Part shown: positions 1 to 8,277 of the stretch, one piece after another
Numbering within the stretch: position 1 is the first letter of the stretch
Layout: each line of letters starts with the position of its first letter
Assembly: GCA_028226735.1 (NCBI GenBank)
Contig: JAOIYV010000005.1
Span: 1-42,528 of the forward strand
From: Candidatus Pelagibacter sp.
Lineage (GTDB): Bacteria; Pseudomonadota; Alphaproteobacteria; Pelagibacterales; Pelagibacteraceae
Direction: 5' to 3'
DNA: 42,528 bases
Program-made: the position numbers and the translations under genes
The notes under the pieces: generated by a model
What the model was told of the DNA's origin: nothing
What the model saw: the letters and a program-made list of their open reading frames with translations, nothing else
Databases searched by the model: none

Positions 1-1354
1 TTTTGTCTAAACAATCAAAAAAATAATTTACCTCATCTTCAGTAACTATTAGTGGAGGTGAAATCCATAAACAAATATCTTTATTTTGTCCCAAGGATGC
101 TAAAATATTAAATTCTGTATAAAGGTTGCTAATAACAGAAGATGTGATTAACTTATTAATAAATCTCTCATCTTTAGTAATATCTGATGGTATGACTGAT
201 ATTAGTTTTTTTAAAAGATTAGGACCAGAATCAAAAATTATACCTTGTAAACAGCCCTGACCTCTAACTTCTTTTAATTCTTTGGGGTATTTATTTTTTA
301 GATAGGTTAATTTTTGATTTATAATTTTTCCTATTTGTTTAGCTCTTTCAGGATATTTATCTTCTACTGCAATACTAACAGCTTCTAATGCGGTTACTGA
401 CTCTTCACCAAATGCATTATATGTAGTTGAGTGTATTGTACTATCTTGAATATTTCCATAAGCTTTTTCAAAAATTTTTTTAGTTGTTGTAAAGCATGAT
501 ATTGAAGATTTTCCTCCTCCAAAAGATTTGGACATGGTTAAGATATCAGGAACTAAATCATTATATTTCATAAAATAAAAATACTCCCCTGTTTTTCCCC
601 ATCCAGTATAAATTTCATCAAAAATTAATATTATTTTTTTTTTAACACAAATTTCTCTTAACCTTCTTAAAAAATTTTCTGAACACTCTAAAAGGCTTGA
701 TGCACTAAATGGTTCAATAATAATTGCAAAAATATCAGGCTCATCTTTTTTATTTTCATGATAATTAATCTTATCTTCAAGACTTTGTATGTCATTCCAT
801 TTAAAAAAATCAGTATTAGATATACCTGGAAATTTAAATTTCACTTCAGGTGAATAACTTATGCTTCCTGTACCTAATAATTTTCCATGAAAAGAAATAT
901 CAGAGTGTAATAAAAATTTCCTATTTCCATTATGGTATTTGTAAGCTAACTTTATAGCTCCTTCATTTGCCTCTGCACCAGAATTTGGTAAATAAGATAC
1001 ATCTAAATCTCCAGGTAAAATTTGAGCAATATTATGACTTAGAGCTGCTAAATATGGACATAAATAGTTTTTGTGAACCTCTACTTTATTTTTTTTTTGA
1101 AAATTTATTCTGGCATTAATTATTCTGTCATGATTGTGCCCATGATTTAGTACTCCAAAACCACCTGTGAAATCTAATATTTTTTTTCCATTTTTAGTAA
1201 AAATATAAAGTCCTTTCGAGTGGTGGGGAATATCATGACCAAAGTCAAAATTAGATAACAATTTAACTTGGCTAGAACTTACATGGTTTTTATAAATTTT
1301 TTTAATATCCTCAATTTCAAAATTTTCAATATCTTGGATATTATAAAGTTTCAT
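1..1354 (-). CDS. class III PLP-dependent aminotransferase, C-terminus cut by window edge
   Basis: The reading frame runs from an ATG at 1354 off the left edge, giving 451 codons of a fold-type I, class III aminotransferase (acetylornithine/GABA/glutamate-semialdehyde family). What is seen: a small-domain start, then FDEIYTGWGKTG with the aspartate that contacts the PLP pyridine nitrogen, followed by TMSKSFGGG, in which Lys276 is the expected Schiff-base lysine. HSTTYNAFGEES follows as the usual phosphate-binding loop of the partner subunit. The C-terminal small domain is nearly complete, so little is missing. The substrate cannot be read from the sequence, and the nearest complete neighbour (dihydroorotase, same strand, 134 bp away) gives no clear pathway link. 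Family assignment is firm; specificity is unknown. Confidence 0.85.
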   Translation of the reverse strand, partial: MKLYNIQDIENFEIEDIKKIYKNHVSSSQVKLLSNFDFGHDIPHHSKGLYIFTKNGKKILDFTGGFGVLNHGHNHDRIINARINFQKKNKVEVHKNYLCPYLAALSHNIAQILPGDLDVSYLPNSGAEANEGAIKLAYKYHNGNRKFLLHSDISFHGKLLGTGSISYSPEVKFKFPGISNTDFFKWNDIQSLEDKINYHENKKDEPDIFAIIIEPFSASSLLECSENFLRRLREICVKKKIILIFDEIYTGWGKTGEYFYFMKYNDLVPDILTMSKSFGGGKSSISCFTTTKKIFEKAYGNIQDSTIHSTTYNAFGEESVTALEAVSIAVEDKYPERAKQIGKIINQKLTYLKNKYPKELKEVRGQGCLQGIIFDSGPNLLKKLISVIPSDITKDERFINKLITSSVISNLYTEFNILASLGQNKDICLWISPPLIVTEDEVNYFFDCLDK

Positions 1355-1488
1355 TAATGAAATTAAATTTTAGTTAATCAAAATAGTTTATCTATATTTA
1401 TAAGTATAAATATCATTTAAACAATAATAAAATTGGTTCTTAAATGGATAACTAAAATAGATTTCAAGCAGTGAATAATTAAACACCT
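1355..1488. promoter_or_regulatory. 134-bp intergenic spacer with a 20-bp palindrome
   Basis: This is the longest clearly non-coding stretch in the left part. It separates pyrC (ending at 1489, minus) from the aminotransferase (starting at 1354, minus). It contains a perfect 9-bp inverted repeat with a 2-nt centre at 1394-1413 (ATATTTATA and TATAAATAT). On the minus strand the right arm overlaps a TATACT-like -10 hexamer at 1408-1403, but no good -35 box is visible. An operator-like element for the aminotransferase is possible, but AT-only palindromes arise easily in DNA of this composition. Confidence 0.3.
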
Positions 1489-2793
1489 CTAAAAAGCTAA
1501 TGGTTTACCTTCTGGATCTCCTAAAATTTTACCATCTTTCATTTTAATTTTACCAAATATAATCGTTGAAACCGGAGCCCCTTTAAATTCATATCCATCA
1601 AATGGCGACCAACCACATTTACTTTCAATATTTTCATTTTTAATTAAAATTTTTTTATTCATATCTACAATGGTAAAATCAGCATCAAAACCTTTTTTGA
1701 TATAACCTTTATTTTTAATTCCAAAAATTTTTACTGGATTTTCACATACAGAGTTTATCAATTGTTGTAAACTTAATCTGCCATCATTAACATGATTTAA
1801 CATAACTGGCATAAGAGTTTGGACACCTGGCATTCCTGATGGTGAATTTGGATAATTTTTTTCTTTATTTTTTTTTAAGTGTGGAGCATGGTCAGAGCCA
1901 ATTGTATCATTAAGATTATTTTTTACTCCATACCATAATCTGTCATAATGAGATTTATCTCTTATTGGAGGATTCATTTGAGCATAAGTTCCTAGTTTCT
2001 CATAACAGTCAGGTGCATATATTGTTAAGTGTTGTGGTGTAATTTCAAAGGTAATGTCGCCTTTATGTTGTGACAAAAAATCAATCTCTTGTTTTGTGGT
2101 AATATGAAGAATATGTGCTTTTTTTTTATATCGCTCAGCTATTTTTACAATTCGTCTCGTTGAAGAAATAGCACATTCATCACTTCTCCAAATTGGATGT
2201 GAATGCACATCTCCATTTTTAATTAACTTTTTATTCTTATTTAAAATCTCTTCATCCTCTGAATGAACTGCAACAACTTTAGAACTACTTTGAAATACTT
2301 TTTCAATATCTTCTTCATGTGCAACAAGAAGATTTCCAGTTGAAGATCCCGCAAAGAGTTTAATTCCACAACAGCCTTTTAAATTTTTCAAATCTGACAA
2401 CTCATTTGCATTATCAGCTGTTGCGCCAAAATAGAAAGCATAATTGCAATACATTCTATTTTTTGCTAGATCTAATTTCTTTTGAAACTCTACTTTATTT
2501 GAAGTTGGTGGATTAGTATTGGGCATCTCAAAAACACTTGTTATTCCTCCAACGATTGCCGCTCTACTTCCTGAATGAAGATCCTCTGTATCAGTTGAAC
2601 CTGGTTCTCTAAAATGGGTTTGTGTATCGATACAACCTGGTAAAACGGTTAGTCCTTTAGCATCAAAAACTTCTTTAGTTTCACTATTAATTTTACCAAT
2701 TTCTATAATTTTACCATCTTTAATAGCAATATCTTGATCTTTAAGATCTTTATCTATGTAGCACGAGCCATTTTTAATTATTAGATCTAACAT
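1489..2793 (-). CDS. pyrC: dihydroorotase (class I-type amidohydrolase)
   Basis: Predicted to cyclise carbamoyl-aspartate to dihydroorotate in pyrimidine synthesis. The 434-aa protein has the amidohydrolase layout: N-terminal beta-sandwich, then IDTQTHFREPG at residues 55-65, substrate-binding EMPNTNP (89-95), Lys145 in GIKLF as the likely carboxylated metal bridge, His177 and His230 as metal ligands, and the catalytic Asp301 in GSDHAPH. An oddity is that the first histidine of the HxH metal motif is replaced by Gln58; from memory, a DQVHFREPG subgroup of dihydroorotases carries the same change. Similar enzymes are allantoinase and dihydropyrimidinase, but the REPG motif and overall pattern favour dihydroorotase. 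It is divergent from ygfZ across 43 bp. Confidence 0.85.
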   Translation of the reverse strand: MLDLIIKNGSCYIDKDLKDQDIAIKDGKIIEIGKINSETKEVFDAKGLTVLPGCIDTQTHFREPGSTDTEDLHSGSRAAIVGGITSVFEMPNTNPPTSNKVEFQKKLDLAKNRMYCNYAFYFGATADNANELSDLKNLKGCCGIKLFAGSSTGNLLVAHEEDIEKVFQSSSKVVAVHSEDEEILNKNKKLIKNGDVHSHPIWRSDECAISSTRRIVKIAERYKKKAHILHITTKQEIDFLSQHKGDITFEITPQHLTIYAPDCYEKLGTYAQMNPPIRDKSHYDRLWYGVKNNLNDTIGSDHAPHLKKNKEKNYPNSPSGMPGVQTLMPVMLNHVNDGRLSLQQLINSVCENPVKIFGIKNKGYIKKGFDADFTIVDMNKKILIKNENIESKCGWSPFDGYEFKGAPVSTIIFGKIKMKDGKILGDPEGKPLAF

Positions 2794-2836
2794 TTTTGAA
2801 AAAAGTAATTATATTATATTTCAGCATCAATCAATT

Positions 2837-3721
2837 ATGAATATTCAAAATGTATATATTTTAGAAGATAGGGGAATTCTCTTTATAAATGGAGCAGATG
2901 CAAAGGATTTTCTACAAAACTTAATTAGTAATGATATTAATAAAGTTGATGAAACTAATAGTTGTTTTGCATCATTATTAACTCCTCAAGGAAAGTTTTT
3001 ATTTGCTTTTATTATTGTAAAACATAAATCTGGATACTTTATAGATTGTGAAAAATCTCAATCTGAGGCTCTATTTAAGCAACTTAGTGTTTATAAGCTT
3101 AGATCTGATGTTGAAATTATGAATCTAAGTAATGAATTTGTAATTGCAGCATTTAATCGAAAAAAATTTCTAGAATTTGATGAGGCCAAAGATGAGCCTG
3201 GAAATACTATAAAATATAGAGAAGATCCTATTTTATTAGATCCAAGAAATAAAGAATTAGGAGCAAGACTTATTATAAATTTAGAAAAGCTTTATTTATC
3301 TCTAAAAAAACTAGATTTAAAAGATTCTTCAGTTAATGAATATTATAAATTAAGTCATGAATTAGGAGTTGCTCAAAAAGAAATGAATAAACTGCAAAAT
3401 AAATTATTTGGGATAGAGTGTAATTTTGAGGAACTTAATGGAATAGACTTTAAAAAAGGCTGTTATGTTGGGCAAGAAAATACAGCTAGAATTAAACTTA
3501 AGAATAAACTTTCTAAAAGACTGTTAGCAATACAATTAGTAAGTGGAAGTTTAACGAAAGATGCTCCAATTTATGCTAATAACATTGAAATAGGTAAAGT
3601 ATTAATTGATGATGAATATCCATTTGCTTTAATCAAATATCGGGATGAAAACTTTAAAGAAGGTGCTGATTTAAAAAGTGAAAATGCAGTTTTGAGAATA
3701 AAAATACCAAATTGGATATAG
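2837..3721 (+). CDS. ygfZ: YgfZ/GcvT-like folate-binding Fe-S cluster protein
   Basis: A 294-aa protein of the YgfZ family, which resembles the glycine-cleavage T-protein and supports maintenance of certain [4Fe-4S] enzymes with tetrahydrofolate. The diagnostic motif KGCYVGQE is at residues 207-214, with the conserved cysteine at 209. The N-terminal region (residues 10-60, including the LTPQGKF segment) matches the folate-binding GcvT-like fold. It starts with ATG and is divergent from pyrC. It precedes nadA by about 50 bp on the same strand; NadA is itself a [4Fe-4S] enzyme, so the neighbourhood is functionally plausible, though this link is inference. Confidence 0.88.
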   Translation: MNIQNVYILEDRGILFINGADAKDFLQNLISNDINKVDETNSCFASLLTPQGKFLFAFIIVKHKSGYFIDCEKSQSEALFKQLSVYKLRSDVEIMNLSNEFVIAAFNRKKFLEFDEAKDEPGNTIKYREDPILLDPRNKELGARLIINLEKLYLSLKKLDLKDSSVNEYYKLSHELGVAQKEMNKLQNKLFGIECNFEELNGIDFKKGCYVGQENTARIKLKNKLSKRLLAIQLVSGSLTKDAPIYANNIEIGKVLIDDEYPFALIKYRDENFKEGADLKSENAVLRIKIPNWI

Positions 3722-3774
3722 TAGTGTGGCATAATAAGGAATGACAAATATCAACCTAATTGATAGGTTTTAGT

Positions 3775-4764
3775 ATGGAATTTACACCAGAAGTAAGAAT
3801 AGCGACTGATCCTATTTATCAAAAGATATCAAAGGTTATGCCTGAGATTGAATGGTCAGTTCATGCTCCTTACATTCATAAAATTAATCAATTAAAAAAA
3901 GAAAAAAATGCAATTGTGCTTGCTCACAATTATCAAACACCAGAAATATATCATGGTATTGCTGATGTAGCTGCTGACTCATTAGCTCTTGCAATAGAGG
4001 CTGCAAAAACTAAGGCTGATATTATTGTCATGGCAGGAGTACATTTTATGGCAGAAACATCCAAATTGATGAGTCCTGAAAAAAAAGTTTTGCTTCCTGA
4101 TATGGCTGCTGGTTGCTCTTTATCATCATCAGTAACTGGTAAAGATGTAAGATTATTAAAAGAAAAATATCCAGGAGTGCCTGTGGTGTCCTACGTAAAC
4201 ACTTCTGCGGATGTAAAAGCTGAAACAGATATTTGTTGTACATCAGCTAACGCAGTAAAAATTGTAGAGTCTCTTGGAGTAAAAAAAGTTATTTTTTTAC
4301 CAGATGATTATTTAGCAAAATATGTTGCTTCTCAAACTAATGTTAAAATCATTGCCTGGAAAGGAATTTGTATGGTGCATGATCAGTTTAATGAAAAAGA
4401 AATACATGATATCAGAGCAAAAAATCCTGGTATTAAGATAATAGCTCATCCAGAATGTCCACCAGATGTAATTAAAGCTAGCGACTTTGCAGGATCGACT
4501 GGTGGAATGATTAAGTACGTGGAAGATAATCAACCTAAAAAAGTAATGATGGTTACTGAATGTTCAATGAGTGACAACATTCAGGTAGAAAATCCAAATG
4601 TTGAATTTATTAGACCATGTAATCTTTGTCCTCATATGAAAAAAATTACATTACCAAAAATATTAGATTGCCTAGAGAATGAAACTGGTGAAATCATAAT
4701 GGATAAAGAGACAATAGAAAAAGCAAGAATTCCCGTTGAAAGAATGGCTGCAATCGGCAGATAA
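3775..4764 (+). CDS. nadA: quinolinate synthase NadA
   Basis: Condenses iminoaspartate with dihydroxyacetone phosphate to quinolinate, the NAD precursor, using a [4Fe-4S] cluster. Motifs seen: AHNYQTPEI near the N-terminus, DMAAGCSLS, MVTECSMSDN and PCNLCPHMKK. The cysteines in the first, second and last of the three cysteine-bearing segments are the expected cluster ligands. AHPECP is also typical. The open frame extends upstream to a TTG at 3760, but the ATG at 3775 (MEFTPEVRI) is preferred, giving 330 aa. nadC follows after 5 nt, forming a nadA-nadC pair; no nadB is present in the window. Confidence 0.95.
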   Translation: MEFTPEVRIATDPIYQKISKVMPEIEWSVHAPYIHKINQLKKEKNAIVLAHNYQTPEIYHGIADVAADSLALAIEAAKTKADIIVMAGVHFMAETSKLMSPEKKVLLPDMAAGCSLSSSVTGKDVRLLKEKYPGVPVVSYVNTSADVKAETDICCTSANAVKIVESLGVKKVIFLPDDYLAKYVASQTNVKIIAWKGICMVHDQFNEKEIHDIRAKNPGIKIIAHPECPPDVIKASDFAGSTGGMIKYVEDNQPKKVMMVTECSMSDNIQVENPNVEFIRPCNLCPHMKKITLPKILDCLENETGEIIMDKETIEKARIPVERMAAIGR

Positions 4765-4769
4765 TAAAA

Positions 4770-5603
4770 GTGGCTCAAATTAAATTAAGCAACGATTATA
4801 TAAAAAATACTGTTAAGCGTGCCTTGAATGAAGATCTCTATCCTTTTGGTGATGTTACTTCAAACTTAATTAAAAATACAAAAATTATAAAAGTTAAATT
4901 AATTTCTAATCAGCAAGCAATAATTTCTGGTTTAGAGTTTGCTAAACAAACATTTAAATTAATAGATGCAAAAATTAAGTTTATTATTAAAAAAAAAGAA
5001 GGTTCAACAGTTAAAAAAAATGATATAATTGCAATAATCGAGGGTAAGGCTGAGAATATTCTAATTGGTGAAAGAGTTGCTCTAAACTTTATAAGTCACA
5101 TCTCCGGAATTGCTACTAAAACTAATCAATTCGTTAAATTGGTTAATAAAAAATGTAAAATTTGTTGTACTAGAAAGACAATTCCAACCTTAAGAGTAAT
5201 ACAAAAATATGCTGTCAAACTAGGTGGCGGTACAAACCACAGGTTTAACCTAAGTGATGAGTTTCTTATTAAAGATAATCATGTAGCAAGCTCTGATATT
5301 AAAACTCTAGTATCTCTTGCCATTAAGAATAAAAAAAGAAGAAAAATTACAGTTGAGGTTGATAATTTAAATCAGCTCAAACAAATAATGGGTCTAAAAT
5401 TTAATACTGTATTATTTGATAATATGAATAATAAAGCACTTAAAGCAGGTGTTAAAATAGCTAAAAAATACTACGAAACTGAGGCTTCCGGAAATGTAAA
5501 TTTAAAAACAGTTAAAAAAATTGCGGCAACTGGTGTTGATAGAATTTCAATAGGTAGTATTACTCATAGTGCACCTTCAGTTGATTTTAAACTAGAAATC
5601 TAA
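4770..5603 (+). CDS. nadC: nicotinate-nucleotide pyrophosphorylase NadC
   Basis: Converts quinolinate plus PRPP to nicotinate mononucleotide, the step after NadA. The 277-aa length fits the family. Motifs seen: LNEDLYPFGDVTS near the N-terminus, ERVALNFISHISGIAT, the substrate-binding stretch CCTRKTIPTLR, KLGGGTNHRFNLSDEFLIKDNH, and the C-terminal EASGNVNL and ISIGSITHSAP. Translation starts at a GTG 5 nt after the nadA stop, consistent with coupling. The gene ends 10 bp from the convergent ppdK stop; no terminator hairpin is visible in that gap. Confidence 0.95.
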   Translation: MAQIKLSNDYIKNTVKRALNEDLYPFGDVTSNLIKNTKIIKVKLISNQQAIISGLEFAKQTFKLIDAKIKFIIKKKEGSTVKKNDIIAIIEGKAENILIGERVALNFISHISGIATKTNQFVKLVNKKCKICCTRKTIPTLRVIQKYAVKLGGGTNHRFNLSDEFLIKDNHVASSDIKTLVSLAIKNKKRRKITVEVDNLNQLKQIMGLKFNTVLFDNMNNKALKAGVKIAKKYYETEASGNVNLKTVKKIAATGVDRISIGSITHSAPSVDFKLEI

Positions 5604-5613
5604 ATCATCGATA

Positions 5614-8277
5614 TTATTTTTTTTTAGAAAGTTCAGCTTGGGCGGCAGCTAATCTAGCAACTGGAACTCTATAAGGTGAGCAAGAGACATAATCTAAGCC
5701 TGCATTTGCACAAAAGTGAATACTTTTTGGGTCACCACCATGTTCTCCACAAATTCCAAGTTTTATTTTTTTGTTTTGCTTTCTTCCCTTTTCAACAGCA
5801 ATTTCAACTAAATCACCTACTCCATCGTCAATAGATACAAATGGGTCAATAGAAAAGATTTTATTTTCAATATAATCATTTAAAAACTTTCCACTATCAT
5901 CTCTACTTAAGCCAAATGTTGTTTGAGTTAAATCATTTGTTCCAAAACTAAAAAAGTCTGCATGTTTTGCAATATCTTTTGCTTTAAGCGCTGCTCTGGG
6001 TAACTCAATCATAGTACCTACTAGATAATCAATTTTAACGTTTTTATCTTTTTGAACCTCTTTAGCTATTCTAACAACTAAATCTCTCATAATTCTTATT
6101 TCGGCTTCAGTTGAAACTAATGGAATCATAATTTCAGGTAATGCTGATTTTATTTTTTTAATTTTGAGTTCAGAGAGAGCTTCAAAAATTGCTCTACATT
6201 GCATTTCATAAATTTCTGGAAATGAAATTCCTAATCTACACCCTCTATGTCCTAACATTGGGTTTTGTTCATGTAGTTCATTAATTCTTGACTCTATCTC
6301 TTTCAAAGGCAGATTTACGATTTTTGCAACATCATTAATTTCTTTTTCTGTTTTAGGAAGAAACTCATGCAAAGGCGGGTCTAATAATCTCACCGTTACT
6401 GGTAATCCATTCATGATCTTAAATATTTCTACAAAATCTTCCCTTTGATGGGGTAAAAGTTTAGCAAGTGCTTTGCTTCTATCTTCAACAGTTTTAGATA
6501 AAATCATTTCTCTAACTGATAAAATTCTTTCTTCATCAAAAAACATATGTTCAGTTCGACAAAGTCCAATACCTTCGGCTCCAAAATCTCTTGCTATTTT
6601 GGTATCTAATGGTGTTTCAGAGTTGGTTCTAACATTTAATTTTCTAAATCCATCGGCCCAAGTCATTAATTTTGAAAAATCTCCTGAAATTTCAGGTTTA
6701 ACAGTTGGCACTTCTCCTAAAATAATTCTTCCTGTTGAACCATCAATTGTAATAATATCTCCTTCTTTAACTTCAGTTGATTCTGTTTTAAAAGTTTTAG
6801 CTTCATAATTTATATTGATTTCACTTGATCCTGAAACACACGGTCTTCCCATGCCTCTTGCAACAACTGCTGCATGACTTGTCATTCCACCTCTTGCCGT
6901 CAAAATCCCTTTTGCAGCATGCATCCCATGTATATCCTCTGGAGATGTTTCAACTCTTACCAAAATTGTATCTTGCATCATTCCGTTCAATCTTTCTGCT
7001 TCGTTTGAGGAAAAAACAACTTTTCCACTAGCGGCTCCAGGTGAGGCTGGTAACCCACCAGCAATAACTTCTATCTTGCTCTTTTCATCTAATGTTGGGT
7101 GCAGCAAAGTATCTAGAGAGTTTGGATCTATTCTTAATACAGCTTCTTTTTTAGAAATTAACTTTTCTTTTACCATATCTACTGCAATCTTTACTGCAGA
7201 CTTTGAGGTTCTTTTTCCAGATCTTGTTTGAAGCATCCATAACTTTTTATTTTCAACCGTAAATTCTACATCTTGCATATCCTTATAGTGTTTTTCTAAA
7301 ACTCTTAAAATTTTATCTAATTGCATAAATACTTTTGGCATTGACTCTTCCATTGAATCTTCTATTGCACCAGCATCTCTTCTAGCTTTTTTAGTTATGT
7401 ATTGTGGTGTTCTGGTTCCAGCTACAACATCCTCTCCCTGAGCATTAATTAAATACTCACCATAAACTTCCTTAACTCCATCTGATGGATTTCTTGTAAA
7501 AACAACTCCTGTTGCACAATCATCACCCATATTACCAAATACCATTGATTGGACATTAACCGCTGTTCCCCATTCAGCTGGTATTTGATTTAATCTTCTG
7601 TAAACTTTTGCTCTATTGCTTTCCCATGACAAAAAAACAGCACTGATTGCTCCAAACAATTGGTCATAAACATTTTGGGGAAAATTTTTTTTGGTTTGAT
7701 CTTTAATAATTTTTTTAAAGTCATTAATTAAGCCCTCCCAATCATTTTCATCTAAATCTGTATCTAAAAGAACACCTTTAGTTAATTTATAATTTTCAAT
7801 TAATTCTTCAAAATAATAACTTTCAACTCCCATTACAACATTCCCATACATTTGAATAAATCTTCTATAACTATCTTTTGCAAATCTCACATTGGAAGTT
7901 TTATTTGCAAGTGCAATTACAGTTTTGTCGTTGAGACCTAGATTTAAAATTGTATCCATCATTCCCGGCATTGAAACTCTAGCTCCAGATCTAACTGATA
8001 GTAACAAAGGATCTTTTAAGTCTCCGAATTTTTTCGTTACTTCTTTCTCAATAACTTTTAATTCCTTTTTAATAATATTAATTATTTTTGTATTTAATTT
8101 TTTTTTATCTTTATAAAATAAATCACATACTCTTGTTGAAATAGTGAATCCTGGAGGGACAGGCAAACCCATTCTTCCCATTTCTGAAAGATTTGCACCT
8201 TTTCCTCCTAGAAAATTTTTAGGATTTTTGATTTTTTTTGAATTTTTTGATTTAAAATTTAGAACTAGTTTATTCAC
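5614..8277 (-). CDS. ppdK: pyruvate, phosphate dikinase
   Basis: Reversible interconversion of pyruvate, ATP and phosphate with PEP, AMP and pyrophosphate. The 887-aa protein shows an N-terminal ATP-grasp domain (GGKGANLSEM, SVRSGARVSMPGMMDT), a central phosphohistidine domain with LTARGGMTSHAAVVARGMG, and a C-terminal PEP/pyruvate barrel with CRTEHMF, RLLDPPLHEFLP, MLGHRGCRLG and GICGEHGGDP. Length is normal. It starts with GTG, overlapping the glyS stop in a TAGTG junction, so it is probably translated from the glyQ-glyS message. Pairing with glycyl-tRNA synthetase genes has no obvious biochemical logic and may just reflect genome compaction. Confidence 0.97.
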   Translation of the reverse strand: MNKLVLNFKSKNSKKIKNPKNFLGGKGANLSEMGRMGLPVPPGFTISTRVCDLFYKDKKKLNTKIINIIKKELKVIEKEVTKKFGDLKDPLLLSVRSGARVSMPGMMDTILNLGLNDKTVIALANKTSNVRFAKDSYRRFIQMYGNVVMGVESYYFEELIENYKLTKGVLLDTDLDENDWEGLINDFKKIIKDQTKKNFPQNVYDQLFGAISAVFLSWESNRAKVYRRLNQIPAEWGTAVNVQSMVFGNMGDDCATGVVFTRNPSDGVKEVYGEYLINAQGEDVVAGTRTPQYITKKARRDAGAIEDSMEESMPKVFMQLDKILRVLEKHYKDMQDVEFTVENKKLWMLQTRSGKRTSKSAVKIAVDMVKEKLISKKEAVLRIDPNSLDTLLHPTLDEKSKIEVIAGGLPASPGAASGKVVFSSNEAERLNGMMQDTILVRVETSPEDIHGMHAAKGILTARGGMTSHAAVVARGMGRPCVSGSSEININYEAKTFKTESTEVKEGDIITIDGSTGRIILGEVPTVKPEISGDFSKLMTWADGFRKLNVRTNSETPLDTKIARDFGAEGIGLCRTEHMFFDEERILSVREMILSKTVEDRSKALAKLLPHQREDFVEIFKIMNGLPVTVRLLDPPLHEFLPKTEKEINDVAKIVNLPLKEIESRINELHEQNPMLGHRGCRLGISFPEIYEMQCRAIFEALSELKIKKIKSALPEIMIPLVSTEAEIRIMRDLVVRIAKEVQKDKNVKIDYLVGTMIELPRAALKAKDIAKHADFFSFGTNDLTQTTFGLSRDDSGKFLNDYIENKIFSIDPFVSIDDGVGDLVEIAVEKGRKQNKKIKLGICGEHGGDPKSIHFCANAGLDYVSCSPYRVPVARLAAAQAELSKKK

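Noticed and set aside
3760..3774. Upstream TTG start for nadA
   Set aside because: The ATG at 3775 gives the family-like N-terminus; the extra five codons have no support.
5604..5613. Bidirectional terminator between nadC and ppdK
   Set aside because: Only 10 bp; no stem can be formed, only a T run that belongs to the ppdK coding end.
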